Notes under the pieces: generated by a model
What the model was told of the DNA's origin: nothing
The model's database searches: none
The model's input: only the letters and a program-made list of their open reading frames with translations
Shown here: positions 49,020 to 61,100 of the stretch, one piece after another
Layout: each line of letters starts with the position of its first letter
Position numbering within the stretch: the stretch's first letter is position 1
Position numbers and translations under genes: made by a program
Origin: Atrichornis clamosus
Taxonomy: Eukaryota > Chordata > Aves > Passeriformes > Menuridae
NCBI GenBank assembly: GCA_013400975.1
Contig: WBMZ01014153.1
Span: 186,001 to 250,000 of the forward strand
DNA length: 64,000 bases
Reading direction: 5' to 3'

Positions 49020-49655
49020 CTAGATGGGTTATAGGGATAAATGTACAGTCCTGCATGCAGGTAGGAATAACCTGCCATATAATTATAAAGGTGAGACACA
49101 GTTGGCCTAGATGCAGTCTTTGGAAAATAACATAATGCGCAAAGTAATTCATAAATTTTATTTTAGTCACTAATACATAACAATAATGATGCTGTTGCTA
49201 AAGAGACAAACATTTTTTGAGCTGTATAAATAGGTGCATTTTTTTGCACAAACATAGGACAGTGATGTAGGAAATTATCTTACCCTTGACTCTGAAATAG
49301 CAATGCTTGCCTGTAATATTGTGACCAATTTAAGACACTGATATCCCAAGAAAAATCTGGATCAAGTAGAGTCCCTGGGAGACAAATAAGAATGACTGAA
49401 AATCTGGATGTAATGATCCAAGAAGAGAAACTGAAGTAACTGAGGGTGTCTAGAGAAGATGTGTTTTAAAAAAGAACTGGATAATAATTTTTTGTATACA
49501 CAAAGAATTCTGCAAGAAGATAGGAAATCAGCTGCTCTTTGTGTTGTCTTTATCTATAATACAAAAGCAGAGGGTTTAAATGACAACGAAGAATGATTTC
49601 CTGATTGTGCAGAAAAAGCTTCTAGGGCAAGAATAGATGGATTAGGAAAACCTTG
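49020..49655 (+). mobile_element. ancient, highly diverged CR1 LINE
   Basis: Decayed but collinear CR1 ORF2 text on the plus strand. Landmarks in order are AAATGTACAGTCCTGCATGC and AGGTAGGAATAACCTG (49038-49075), GATGCTGTTGCTAAAGAGAC and AGCTGTATAAATAGGTGCAT (49188-49239), GAAATTATCTTACCCTTG (near 49271), AGAGTCCCTGGGAGACAAAT (near 49370), GAGGGTGTCTAGAGAAGATG (near 49442), and CAAGAATAGATGGATTAGG (49629-49647). The order and spacing follow the C-terminal half of CR1, with small deletions. Divergence is far higher than for the other CR1 copies, suggesting an archosaur-age (CR1-L-like) insertion. No open frame is left. Boundaries are approximate. Confidence 0.7.
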
Positions 49656-49817
49656 AAGTATCCTTTTTTTTAGGCTCTTAAAACAAATTTATATGACATG
49701 ACCTTGAAAAAACCAGTAAATTTGGATTGTAGATTTTAGACCTAGTTTTCTAAAATTCTATGGTTATATTTGTCATAATCTAAAATCAAACATTCTGGAC
49801 AATCTGAACATGATTGC

Positions 49818-50400
49818 TGTTGTGGTTTAATCCCAGACAGCAACTAAGCTCCACACAACTGCTTCCTCACTTTCCTCTGGAGGGATGGGGAAGAGAATTT
49901 GAAAAGTAGGAGTGAGAAAAATCCCGGGCTGAGACAATGAGAGTTTAATAGGTAAAGCAAAAGACGCTTGCAGGAGCAAAGCAAAACAAGGAATTCATTC
50001 ACCACTTCCCATGGGCAGTCAGGTGTTCAGCCATCCCAAGAAAAACATTATTTTTCAAGTAATGGCTGCTTGAAAGACAAATGCCATCTCTCCAAATGTT
50101 CCCTCTCTTCTTCTTCCATCCCCGAAGCCTATATGCTGAGCATGATGCCATAGGGTGTGGAATGATCCTTTGGTCAGTTGGGGTCAGCTGTCCTGGCTGT
50201 CCCAGCTCCTTGTGCACCCCCAGCCTCCTCGCTGGTGTGGAGGGGTGAGAGGCAGAAAAGGCCGTGTCTCCGTGCAAGAACCACTCAGCAACAACTGAAA
50301 CATCCCTGGTTTAGCAACACTGTTTCCAGCACAGACCTAAATCACAGCTCTGCATTAGCTGCTGTGAAGAAACCAGCTCTATCCCAGACAAACCCGCAGA
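49818..50400 (-). mobile_element. ERVL-like solo LTR, full length, antisense
   Basis: A 583-bp LTR read on the minus strand. The plus-strand text starts TGTTGTGGTTTAATCCCAG at 49818 (complement of the LTR 3' end) and ends near CCCAGACAAACCCGCAGA at 50400 (decayed complement of the TG start). Inside are the inverted polyadenylation signal TTTAAT at 49944-49949, AGCAAAACAAGGAATTCATT, TTGGTCAGTTGGGGTCAGCT and CTCCTTGTGCACCCCCAGCC. It is the same family as 36.9 kb (sense) and 30.95 kb (antisense). Flanks ATTGC and GCTGC are only partly alike, so no clear target-site duplication. No internal genes remain. The frames 49968-50153, 49999-50277 and 50178-50435 are non-genic. Confidence 0.9.
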
Positions 50401-51317
50401 GCTGCCTAGTCTGTCTGACACACCTGAAAGCTTAGGAGTTGAACAATGAGTGTTGGCAGTGGCTAATTCTAGGGATCAATGCAAGTGTATTTTACAGTAG
50501 CTCCCTGAAAATAGGTTTCTACCTCTATATTTAGATGCTTAATAGAACAAGTCTAAAAATCTCCTGATCGCTGTAGTAATTTCTATGCATCCTTAGCCAT
50601 GTTTAATAAGAATGTATAAGATTAAGTTACTTTATTTGACTGCGGACTGAGCTTTGAAATGTAGGGAGAAACTCTAGTCTTTCTTTTTACTATCTAAAAA
50701 TACCTTACTTTTGCAAAATTTTAATCAGTTCTAAAATGCTTTTTCATTGCAAATGTTCATACCCTACCCCCATGTTAACTCTTGCTTAAAAAGCTGTTTT
50801 ATTGATCAGGTGGGATTTTTTTTAGCTTGTTACATATTGAGGATGTTGTTCTATTGAATTTGTATTTCCATTTCTTCTAACTTGAAAAGATATATCTTGG
50901 TTTCATTCATTTTATTCATTCCACTGCTTCTCAATGTGGCTCTAACTTCAGATTTTTTAAATGTGTTTTGTCATAATTTCTTCCATTCATTTGAAAATGC
51001 AGTTATTGTTAATCATTAGACCACACATGAGAAAACTCAGAACTAAAAACCTATATATTGCTCATTTAAATTGCAAAATATGGGTTCGTAAAACCAAGGC
51101 AAACTCTCTTTTTTCCCTTTCCAAAGTCACTGCCCAACAGCTGTCATTTTCTAACACTATGATATTGTCTCTTCATTTTGTATACTTCATTAACTGAAGC
51201 CAATGGTCAATGTTTAAGTCAAATAATATGTAAATGAAAAAAATTCTCTAATTGCATCATTGTATTTATTGATTTATCCTGTAGCCATAAGAAATATTAT
51301 TCTACCAGAAAGCAGTA

Positions 51318-51339
51318 TGGTCATGTGAACACATGACCA
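51318..51339. promoter_or_regulatory. 22-bp palindrome with two E-box/M-box-like sites
   Basis: TGGTCATGTG and CACATGACCA are perfect 10-bp inverted arms around AA. Each arm holds TCATGTG/CACATGA, the core used by MiT/TFE and other bHLH-zip factors. The palindrome is read directly; the binding role is inference with no nearby gene to support it. Confidence 0.35.
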
Positions 51340-53193
51340 ATCATCTTCTTCCATTATTTCTTCTTTTGTCACTAAAACAAGACACCTGTAATAGCCCAGC
51401 AGAGACAGGAAAGAGACATTCCTTTTTTTGGTTTATCTCAGTGTAAAAACTGAAGTTCAAAAATGTAGTCTGCATCTTATATTAATCTTAGCCATTTCTA
51501 ATAAGGCAGAAATGCAGTGCCTTTTTGAAAATTTAATTAACTACTTGAAAACAGCTTCCAAAACAAACCCTTTTACAGTCAAGATAGTCTAGTTATGAGA
51601 ATAAGTGTCATTTTAAATAATGCAGTAAAATATTCATTTACAAATTATGAATTATGATTTATATGTATTATTATAACACATATACCAGCAGTAAAAAAAG
51701 TTGCAAATACAAGAATTTAATGTTAATCTAATAACAGTATAATTTCTTGGTAAAATAATACCACAAAAGTTCTGCACATTTATAGGGTATTCCAAGGGCT
51801 CATAGCATTAATTAAAAGTAAAAATTCATTGGGGTGATTTTGTTGATTTTATTTAATTTTAGCCTGATTTTTCCCTTTAGTTTTCTGTTGCACTTTAGAT
51901 TTACCGTACATCTGTAGTTTTGCTGGCGAGACTGTCTTTTCTCATTGAATGAACTCATATTCTCTGGGTAGTTGTGTTTATTGACTGCATTTTATGAAGC
52001 ATGTTGTACTCTATCTCTGCTGCTTTATTTCTATGTTTATTTTTTTACTTCAAAGCAAATTAGCTCTCTGGGCTGACTTGCTGAGTTTGCTGCTGCCAAA
52101 AATTTCGGTCTTGTTTTGTTCATCACTGACTTCTCTGAGGCTGCAATGTTGTGCTACTGTATTTACATCTCAGTATAAGGTCTTTGGTTACTATTTTCTT
52201 GGATCATTTGCCAGGAACTTCATTCAAATAAATCTTTGATAGTGAGGCCAAAGTATTTTTGATAGTTACTTCATTCTTGCTGCTGCATCTACATTCAATT
52301 AAGAACCTTCTGCAGGGTTTTGTATTGTTGTCTTTTAATTGGTCATTATAACTTTTAAAAATTATTATTCTTCAAATAGGACCTGTCCTTTATTTACTTG
52401 ATTTATTTGAAAGGATGAATTATCTATCCACTTCGCCCTTACAAGTAGGGTATGCAGATAAGAATATACAGAGTTATGCTGATTGATAGAGTATTATGGA
52501 TAGCATTTTTTCATGTAAGGCTTCTATAATAGTTTTTTTCTGGACTAGAATGTGTTTTCTTCAGAATTCGTGACTATAATATTGGTCAAAATTTTAGTAA
52601 AATGTTACAATTATACTCTGTTTATGTTTACAAATAGTATCTTCTCTTGTATACTCTCAAGTAATGTCTAGATCATCATTAATTAGCATTCAGTATATGC
52701 AGATTCAACACTTATTTTCTTTTAATCTGCTGGTGAAAATAGTGGTTTGAAATTTTAGTATTATATATCCAGTGGCTATGGAGTATTAGAACTCCAGAAG
52801 GCTAATTTGCCTACTTTTTCTTCATGGAAGTCAACAGTACTGTGAATAAACTGTCTGCAGTGCATAAGCTGCTACAATTAAGGTTTTCTCAGGCATTTGT
52901 GTCCTTCATCATTTTATTTATTTAGGGCACCAAAGGGATCATAATGTTGTATAAAAATCAGTGAAAAAACTGTGAACTTCTCTGGTGAGACATACAATCA
53001 TTTTTAGATACACTCGAAGTCTGTTTTGCTTTTTTTCCTTGAAGAAAAGTTTCCAACCAAACCTCTTTCTCTCCCTCAGTCTTTAGTAAAAGCTGTGATC
53101 AATGAGTTGTTATCAAAGATGTGAATTAGAAGATCATATATCTGCATGATTTAAAGAACAGTTTCCCAGCTGTTGGTGCCTGGAGCCTTTCCT

Positions 53194-53222
53194 GCATTAG
53201 TGAGGCATCACTAATGCCTCAC
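53194..53222. repeat. two overlapping, mutually exclusive hairpins
   Basis: GCATTAGTGA (53194-53203) pairs with TCACTAATGC (53208-53217) around GGCA. GTGAGGCAT (53200-53208) pairs with ATGCCTCAC (53214-53222) around CACTA. The two perfect stems share bases, so only one can form at a time. This arrangement suggests a small template-switch event or, if transcribed, a bistable fold. Confidence 0.8.
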
Positions 53223-53619
53223 ACAGAGAAGGTGTGCTGGTTTCAACTACAAAAATTATTAAATAGTCTTCTGACTGTCCTTCATCTTAATGTCCTTGGC
53301 TATGAATTCTGGTCTCAGGGTGCAGAAAGAACTGCAACAGCTCTCAGCAGGCTCTAGACTTCTAATACTGAAACGATGAGTTAAAGATATTTAAATTTAG
53401 GCTTTGGGCAAATATGGAATTTCTGGCTACCAGCAACTGAATTCAGTTGAATTGTGTTCCCCACTTTTCTGTGTTTTGTGTTTACGCTTTCATTTAAGGA
53501 TAAAATTAATCTATATAAACTCGCAGTGTAAAGGTGCTGTCTTTCACTGAGTGAAGTGAGATATATATACTCACTTAAATACCTCAGATTTCATATGCTA
53601 ATATGTGTGAATTACAGAA

Positions 53620-54140
53620 AACAGTGAGACCCACACTGAAGGAGTCTGTTCATGATGGGATCCACACTGAAGCAGTTCATGAGGAACTGCAGCCCGTGCA
53701 AAGAACTCACACTGGAGAAGTTGCTGGAAGACTGTCTCCCATGGTAGGGACGACACACTACAGCAGGGGAAGAGTGTGAGGAGGAAGTAGCAACAGAGAT
53801 GAAGCACTATGAAAGGACCATAACCTCCATTCCCCATTCCACCATCCTGCTTTAGCAAATGAGGTATTTGGGAGTGAAGCTGAGCCTGTGAAAGAGGGAG
53901 TAGTGGGAAAATGTTTTTAGTTTTGTTTTATTTCTTATTATCCTGCTCTATTATTAGTTGTCAATAAATTAAATTAATCTTCCCAACGCTGAGACAGTTT
54001 TGCCTGTGACAGTAATTGGTAGGTGACTTTCCTGCACCTACTTTAACTAAGGAACTCTTTTCTCTGATTTTCTCTCCCCATCCTGTAGAGGAGGTGCAGT
54101 GATAAAGCTGCCAGCTAAGGCCAACACAGCACACCGGCCA
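53620..54140 (+). mobile_element. bird LTR of a second family, with internal repeats
   Basis: Plus-strand LTR of a family distinct from the 36.9-kb one. Recognised text: CAGTTCATGAGGAACTGCAG, AGACTGTCTCCCATGGTAGG, CAGGGGAAGAGTGTGAGGAG, TTTATTTCTTATTATCCTGC, polyadenylation signal AATAAA at 53963-53968, then GACAGTTTTGCCTGTGACAG and TAATTGGTAGGTGACTTTCC. The left half contains imperfect copies of a CACACTG-led unit at about 53631, 53662, 53707 and 53752. The right end is near CAACACAGCACA at about 54140; the left end is not sharply defined. No proviral genes adjoin it, so it is a solo LTR or fragment. The family is assigned from memory as an ERVL-related bird LTR. Confidence 0.8.
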
Positions 54141-54720
54141 GCTGTGTTAAATTCAACAAGCTTGTCACCATTCCTCATTTGCTACTGCACAGATATCAGC
54201 AGTAACGTGTATGAGGAAACAGAAGGTGAGCTGGTGCATAAGAGAGCAGATCTAACGGGGTGCTGTATCAATCCTCCTGTGCCCAGTGATACAGAACCTG
54301 CCGAGCATACCTTGTAAAGGGAAATTATGGTGAGGGTGATGTCTTCCTCCCTCACTACCATGTAGCCAGGGAGAAACCTGAAGAGAAAACCCAGTGGAAT
54401 GAAAGTTGATAAATCACAGGTATATAGACATTCGGGGACTGTGCAAGTAAGTTAAACAATCCAGGGGAACATTTTTGGATGGTTGTTGATGATTCTAAGT
54501 TGGTAGAATTGATGCCAATAGACTCAGCTTGCATTTTTCTAAGCGGTTTTTTAGCCTTGCTTAGGAGCTGATGTGTGCTCCAGTGGATCATGTAAAAAAA
54601 ATTATTCTTATTCTTTTTTAATATTTAATTTACTTTCAACATTGATGTCAGCTTCATGCCTACCTGCATATCTTTCTGTTGTATTACTTTTCTCTCTTGG
54701 TTTGCTCTATTTCCTGCTGT
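54141..54720. other. unique sequence, no gene recognised
   Basis: Follows the LTR directly. It is somewhat GC-richer than the window up to about 54.3 kb, but has no primer-binding site, gag or other proviral text that I can recognise, and no exon. Confidence 0.5.
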
Positions 54721-55100
54721 AGAGAGTTCCTGCCTGTCTCAAACACGGTCAAGTACACAGAAGGAATCTGCCATAACATAAACCACCACAGTGGGAACTT
54801 GTGATAAGCACAGAAGCGAGGAATTTGCAACAGGAAGGTACTGATTCCAGGCCTGGTGAAGAGGAGATCTAGTTAAGACATCCTGGTTAACTCACATGGA
54901 CAAAAATTTCCTCTGTGGCAAAGTGCATGAAAGGAAGCAACTGCTCATTCCCGTATCACTGATTACACAGAGATCACCAAGACCTTTCATTCTAATCCAC
55001 CCCGAGGGATGCGGTATGAAGAACCTCAGTTACCCTGCCTCAGGAACAGGTCGTAACAGCTGCCTTAGCCCCTTTTTGCCTTCCTGTCTCTTAAGTGTCT
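54721..55100 (+). repeat. GC-richer segment, possible LTR fragment
   Basis: About 380 bp with a composition unlike its AT-rich flanks, and with text such as GCAACAGGAAGGTACTGATT and CCACCCCGAGGGATGCGG that feels like a bird retroviral LTR rather than unique DNA. I cannot place it in a named family. A 68-codon plus-strand frame (54896-55102) has no known product. It ends near a pyrimidine-rich stretch (CCCTTTTTGCCTTCCTGTCT). Confidence 0.3.
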
Positions 55101-58100
55101 AACTACATTTTTGAAGTAGCTTTAGAAAATGAATAAACACGAGCTGGCATGATATTTGGTGTTCTAACATTGTCATGTGTAACGTCTCTTTCTTCACTTT
55201 GTGTTATGTAGCTTGTAAACTCTGAGCAAAGCCTTTGTTTGCATAATGGGACTTCAGTCTCATCTGAAGGCACCTGTGTAATGACAGTGATTAACACAGT
55301 GCATCATTGTTAGACGTTAATTCCAATTATGTGGAATAATAATAAAGGTGCTTTCTTCAGGTCCATATTCCTTTGCTGGATTTCTTTAAATTTAGTAAGC
55401 ATTATAAAAGCTGTGAAACGTTCCCGATTTGCACTTCATAGTGGTGAGAAAGCATAACACTGGGGTTTTAGAAGTGCAAATTTCCTTAGTGCCTTTCTTT
55501 ATCAGGGGATGTTCTTGGATTACAGATTCAAACTTAATTCACTAAAGAAATAACATAGACTCAAAGCAATTTGCATGCTTATGTAAGTCTTAAGTTATAT
55601 GAGAAAAGAAAAAAATTATTTTTGTTTTGCTTCAAGGACAATATTACAAACCTGTTTTTCCTTTTTAGTCATATATGATATCTCAGGACTTTTAAGCTGT
55701 ATTTAATACAAGAAAGGTCAAAACAATAATTATTGTATTCATATAATTATGACTATATCTGTATTAATAAAAGTAATATACAAAGCTGTATTTTATTACT
55801 GATTTTATATTTGTCCATTTGTATTAACATTATATATCAAACTTGGATTTTTTTAAGACCACAAAGAAATCATCTTTTTCTATTCCTAACTTGAATTTAT
55901 TCTTTGGTAAAAAAAAAAAAAGTGGGTTACTTTGTTACATATTTTCACAAATTCTGTTTTTTCCCCTTGACAGATGACAAAACAAGTTTTTACTGAATTA
56001 GAAGTTTAGGGGGGGGTTGTTTGTTTGTTTGCTTTTTTAATACGTAATGCCTTATATGATGCTTTTTTTTTTTTTTTTTGCTCTTTGATATCTAATATTG
56101 TCCCATTTCTATTTTTTACTTGAAGATTCTTAAGGGACCACAGCAGTTTTATTGTTGATTCTGCAACTGGAACTCCATGTAGTTGAACTAGTATATCAAA
56201 GTTAAGCATATAGTATTTCTATGGGGAATAAACACTCTGAAGTTCTTTAGGAGATTGATTCTAAATTAACCTGTGACATAAATAAAAAAATAGTTGTTTT
56301 TATGCCTGCAAAGAATATTTTCTTTTAAATACAATACAGCTAGTTTTTCTCATTAAAAAAAAATCTAAGCATTAAATTTCAGTATTAAGTCAGGAATACA
56401 CTCTCAAATGAAGTCTCGTTCTATAGCAGAACTCAATCATTTCTGCAATCTAATATCCCATTCCTATTGCATTAAAAATTGGTTTTAGACAAGAAGATTC
56501 TCGTTCATCGCTGATAGTATGCAGTACAAACAAAGTGCTCAAGATTGTATTCATATTTATTTTATATCCAAGATCAAAGCTAAGAGTTTTTGTAAAAGTC
56601 TGCATGTGTGGCTTGAAAATTATGACTGCTGTGATATATGCAGGGTTTTAATTTAACTTTATGGTTTAGCTAGTGATGAGACGTGGAGGTGGAGTGTAAG
56701 GAAATAAATGTTTCTTTTTTTTCTAATTTGTAGTAAATTTTTGTAGTTCCGATGTATTTACATCTTATGAAATAATGCAAATAGATGATTAATATAAACT
56801 CAAGTACACTCATAAAAGTTTTTTTCATGCAACCCTTTTCACTTGTTTAAGGACTTCACCTCTTTACCATAACAATTATATCACCTTGGGGCACTTAGTT
56901 ATTTTCATAGATAACAATTATGACCTTGTGTTTCTATTGATGCCACTTCTCTTGAGAAAGACAGTTGATAAAATCTGTACAGGGAGGTGTAGATATATAC
57001 TGGAGGAATGTTCAGCTTTATTGCCAAATTCAGCATTTGTTACTAGGTTTGGTGGCAGTATTTGGATTGCTGGTTTCGTTGCTGTGGAGACACTGCAAAA
57101 AATCTGGTGGCAGAAAGTCTGGTGGTTGCTCTTCATGTTAGTGTATGTTTTTCACGTGACTGTGGTTATTTCAAGGATTATGTGATTTCTAGTCCTGTTC
57201 CCATTCCCAACCCCTGCCTGCTGTCTCACTCTCTGTTGTAGTTGATGGAGATCCTATGGTTACATTAATGGATACTGAAATTCATTGGCGTAAAGAATAA
57301 ACAACGGATATTTCTTCGTATTTCTTTCAAAATCTTTCTATGATTTTGATGCTGATTTTTAATGAGATTGAGAGATATAATATAATATACAGAAACCCAG
57401 CATATTTTCAGATCCCACGGTTTGTATTTAATTTTGAAAATAGTCTTAGGTGGTGAGAACAATCGGATATATATATTCAAATTACTATAACCAGAACAAT
57501 ATTAATCCAAGCTGTTACACAGTAAATAGCTTCAGCTAAAAGTTCTATTAAATTTTATCTGAGCATTAGATATAAGGGAAAGTCAGAAGCATCAGTCTGA
57601 TGGGCTGTAGCACATATATTTGGGACATATTTTGTGCTATACTTTTTTCTGATGGAATTTTCCTAGTTGATACAATTTGAATAAGGCCTGTTGTTAACAG
57701 AATGCTTGTTTGCTGTGGGGCATCATAGGGAGATGTTGCTTATACTTATTTGTACTTCAGTGCTTCTTTTTTTTCCCTGCCTATTGACTTTCAAAGTGTC
57801 TGAACACAAAACTAATAGCTTTTGTTATTGCTTGAATTGAAGTGCAGCATTGGTTTAGAAGCCTTTTCATTAATACTTTATTATAAATCACTAGAAGGGT
57901 TTCATAGGACTGAAAACAAACTTGTTTTTGTAAGATCAGGAACACTTTTGTGTGGATATATATCAGCTTGAGACAGATAGATTTAGTATGGTAATTAAAC
58001 AAAATAAGACACAGACAATTAAGAAATAAGATTCATTTTTGTTTGAGCAAATGATCACGTTTTTTGACTTCTTATAAATGTCATTACATAAAACCAAAAT

Positions 58101-61100
58101 TAATGATCTGATTACCAGGCAATTATTTTGATTGAAATTCTCTTGCCAGAAGTCCCTATCTTGAGGCAAAGCAACTCTAAATCAAACAAAGGATCTCTTC
58201 ATTAAGCAGAACAGAGCCTTAGCAGAATTCTTAAGACCTGTAACACACATGTACCATGAGCAGGAAGAGATCAATATTAGCCCTCCACTCGGATGACAAT
58301 TACAATTTGCTAACATTGGCTGTTTAAACAGTGTGGCAATTTTACACTGTAAGAGAAAATTAGTTTCCAGAATTTGTCAAGTAGCTACTCTAATCAAGAG
58401 TTGATGGTAATGAGTTCAGTGCAAGAGAACATGGAATAGAGCAGTGCTTCTTCCTCTAGAACCTTAACTTATTTGACATTTAATTTTATGAGTGCCTGCA
58501 ATTCTTCATTTTAGCTGAAATGGCTCATTCTCTTGTTCTTCCTTTCCCTTTGCTCTCTCCCAGAAATCTGCATGATCATACTGTTCTTTAGGCACTGAGA
58601 GTGAATAGTAATTGTATTTGTATTTTAGTGCTCACCTATGACAAACTGTAATCTTTAAGAGTCCTTGGTAGTTGGGAGAGGTGAGTTGTGTTTTAAATAC
58701 ATAGAAGGAGTGGAACGATTCACCTCTCAAAGGAGAGGATAAGGAGACTTTGCAACATCCTCTTTGTTCTCAATGATAGACACGTTTCTCTTTTGCAAAC
58801 TTATTGTCTGCTACACTGTAGAGTAAAGCTGTTTTTTCCCAGTCTGCAAATCAATCCTAAGTAAATATTCTTTTTGTGAGTCATTTCTTGAATTTGCACA
58901 CTTGAATGCGAACTGTCTATCTATGATTGCTTATGCAGAAATAGAGTGCAAGGTGTAACATGCTAAAAATAAATTCTCTTCACTGTAGTTGCAACCACTA
59001 CCTTAATGAATTCTTATCTATATTATTTCTTACCTTTTGAAGAGAGCAAGAGTGGACTATATTTACTTATTTATCTTTGTAATGGAAATTGTTCTGGACT
59101 TCATGTAGTCCATTTCTAGACAATTATTGAGACAGAATAATGAATAACATAATTCCGTAGATGGAGTCAAACTGGATGTTGGTGAGAATGTTGCAAAAGT
59201 ATTTTTCATTTTTCATTTATAAAGAGATTGTCTTTGGAAAGGGAGATATATTTCGTTTCATTATTTTCCTCAGGATGTAAAACGGCATAACTATGAATAA
59301 AATTGCAGGTAGCACTTCTTGAGGTAACAATCCAGGTGATGGGAAGGTAAAACTGAATATGTTACTTCCTGGAATTTGGTCTGAATTTCTCCTACTGAAT
59401 GTGATGATCTAAAAAAACCACAAAAAACACGTCAGATTATTCTTCAGTCGTTCCTAAAATACGTATGCTACAATGTTGGAGTCATTTCTGTAATAAGAAA
59501 ACTCACAATACTTTCTTCCCCTAGTATAACATAGGTAATTAAAAGTTACTTGCACAATAGTGAGCACATACACTCTTTTTGCAACACTGAGGATAAGCAT
59601 CATGACTGATGAAATAGATACCAGTTGAGTTTGCTCAGCAACTGTTGGTTTTGTCAGGAATCACAAGAGAATGCCCCAGCAACCTTTGCTGTTTTAAAAT
59701 TATCTTGGCATCTTTCCATTTTATCAGCTCTTGCCTTTCTGGCATATATCAAATTAACACCAATTTAAAGATTCCTTAGTTGACAGTACAACAATTGGTG
59801 ACACCACAGTAGGCAAAGTAGTGGTTTAGGAACTTGGTTACTGTTAATGTTGATAAGAGGGATATAAGTGCAATCTGAGACAGGCAATTTTGAAATCTTT
59901 TTTTCAGAAATAAAAATAAATTTAAAATCACCAAGAAGGTCTATATGGGGAGAAAAATTCCCAGATTTCAAAGAAATGTCAAAATTATTAAATCACAGTT
60001 TGCCAAAAAACACTTCAGAAAAACAAATAAGATTTTGAAAGGCCTGTCTTGATGAGTAAAGATTATATTTGTTGATTTTTACTTCCATAGAAACAATTAT
60101 GAGAAACTTCAAAGCAAACAAATTTTTTGCTAGACATTATTTAATATTACAAAAATGTAGTAACTTATGTGAGAAGATCATTGCTATTTAAAGCTTCAAA
60201 GATCCTTCTTCAAAATTGTTTATGTTTTACAGAAGAAAAGTATTTAGAACAAAAGGAAACCAAAAGTTCTGAAGTGAGATAGAGAGCTGGAAAATATCCA
60301 TGAACCCTTGGCATTTGCAACCGTAGCATCACAGAGTCATTTATAATATATTGAATGATATGGAAGTGCAGGCATCACTTTCCAGAATCATGTGATTCAG
60401 TAAAAAGTTAAAATACTCATCCAGAGCTTATGGCACTAATGGGAACAGAGTTGTCTTTATCCCGTTTTTTAAATTATTCTCTTAAAGTTCTGAAGGTTTT
60501 TTTTCCCAACATTTTCTTTCACACAAGAAACTATGTTTCGTGTAGCACAGTAAACCTGTTCCAGACAGTGTAGTGTCTTTTAACTTTTGATGAGCCCTTC
60601 TTTCTGTACTTATAATCACAGTCCTGGAGAAATGTTGCCATTGATTTACTAGAAAACTCTACAGGCATGGCCACATGGTCACTGATAATGTTTATTTACA
60701 GTACAGCCACTAACCAGTCTTGGTGTATGCCAGCTACCACTATTCTAAATGATTACCAGGTGTGGCTTGTGATTTGCAGAGGTTAAGACACAGTAGTATG
60801 ATAAACCAACCTTGTTTTCGAGGACAAAATTCACCTTAACACCTTATATATAATTAATTTCATATCCTATGACGGCTTCAGTCCTGTTTTCTGGTTAAAC
60901 TGGCAGAAGAGCAGTGCATCTGTATATTTGTAGAAACCAGTCATCGTGTTTGTGGAAATAAAAATAACACACAGTCTGACAACTTCATCCTAGTTTTCAA
61001 TGGTAAAGGGTAATTTAAACGTTATGGCACAAAGGTCTTACAGATGTGTTTTAAGTAAGCATCATTTCTGTGTGTGTGTATATAATATTAAACTTAGAGC

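Larger units (their letters stand above)
50401..53619. other. AT-rich unique sequence, no gene recognised
   Basis: No transposon or gene recognised over 3.2 kb. Open frames reach only about 81 codons (51994-52239, plus strand, hydrophobic start, unknown). Notable are the palindrome at 51318-51339 and the overlapping hairpins at 53194-53222. Confidence 0.55.

Noticed and set aside
58676..58728. 9-bp stem with 35-nt loop as a possible microRNA or snoRNA
   Set aside because: The stem is far too short for a microRNA precursor, and no snoRNA box pair was identified.
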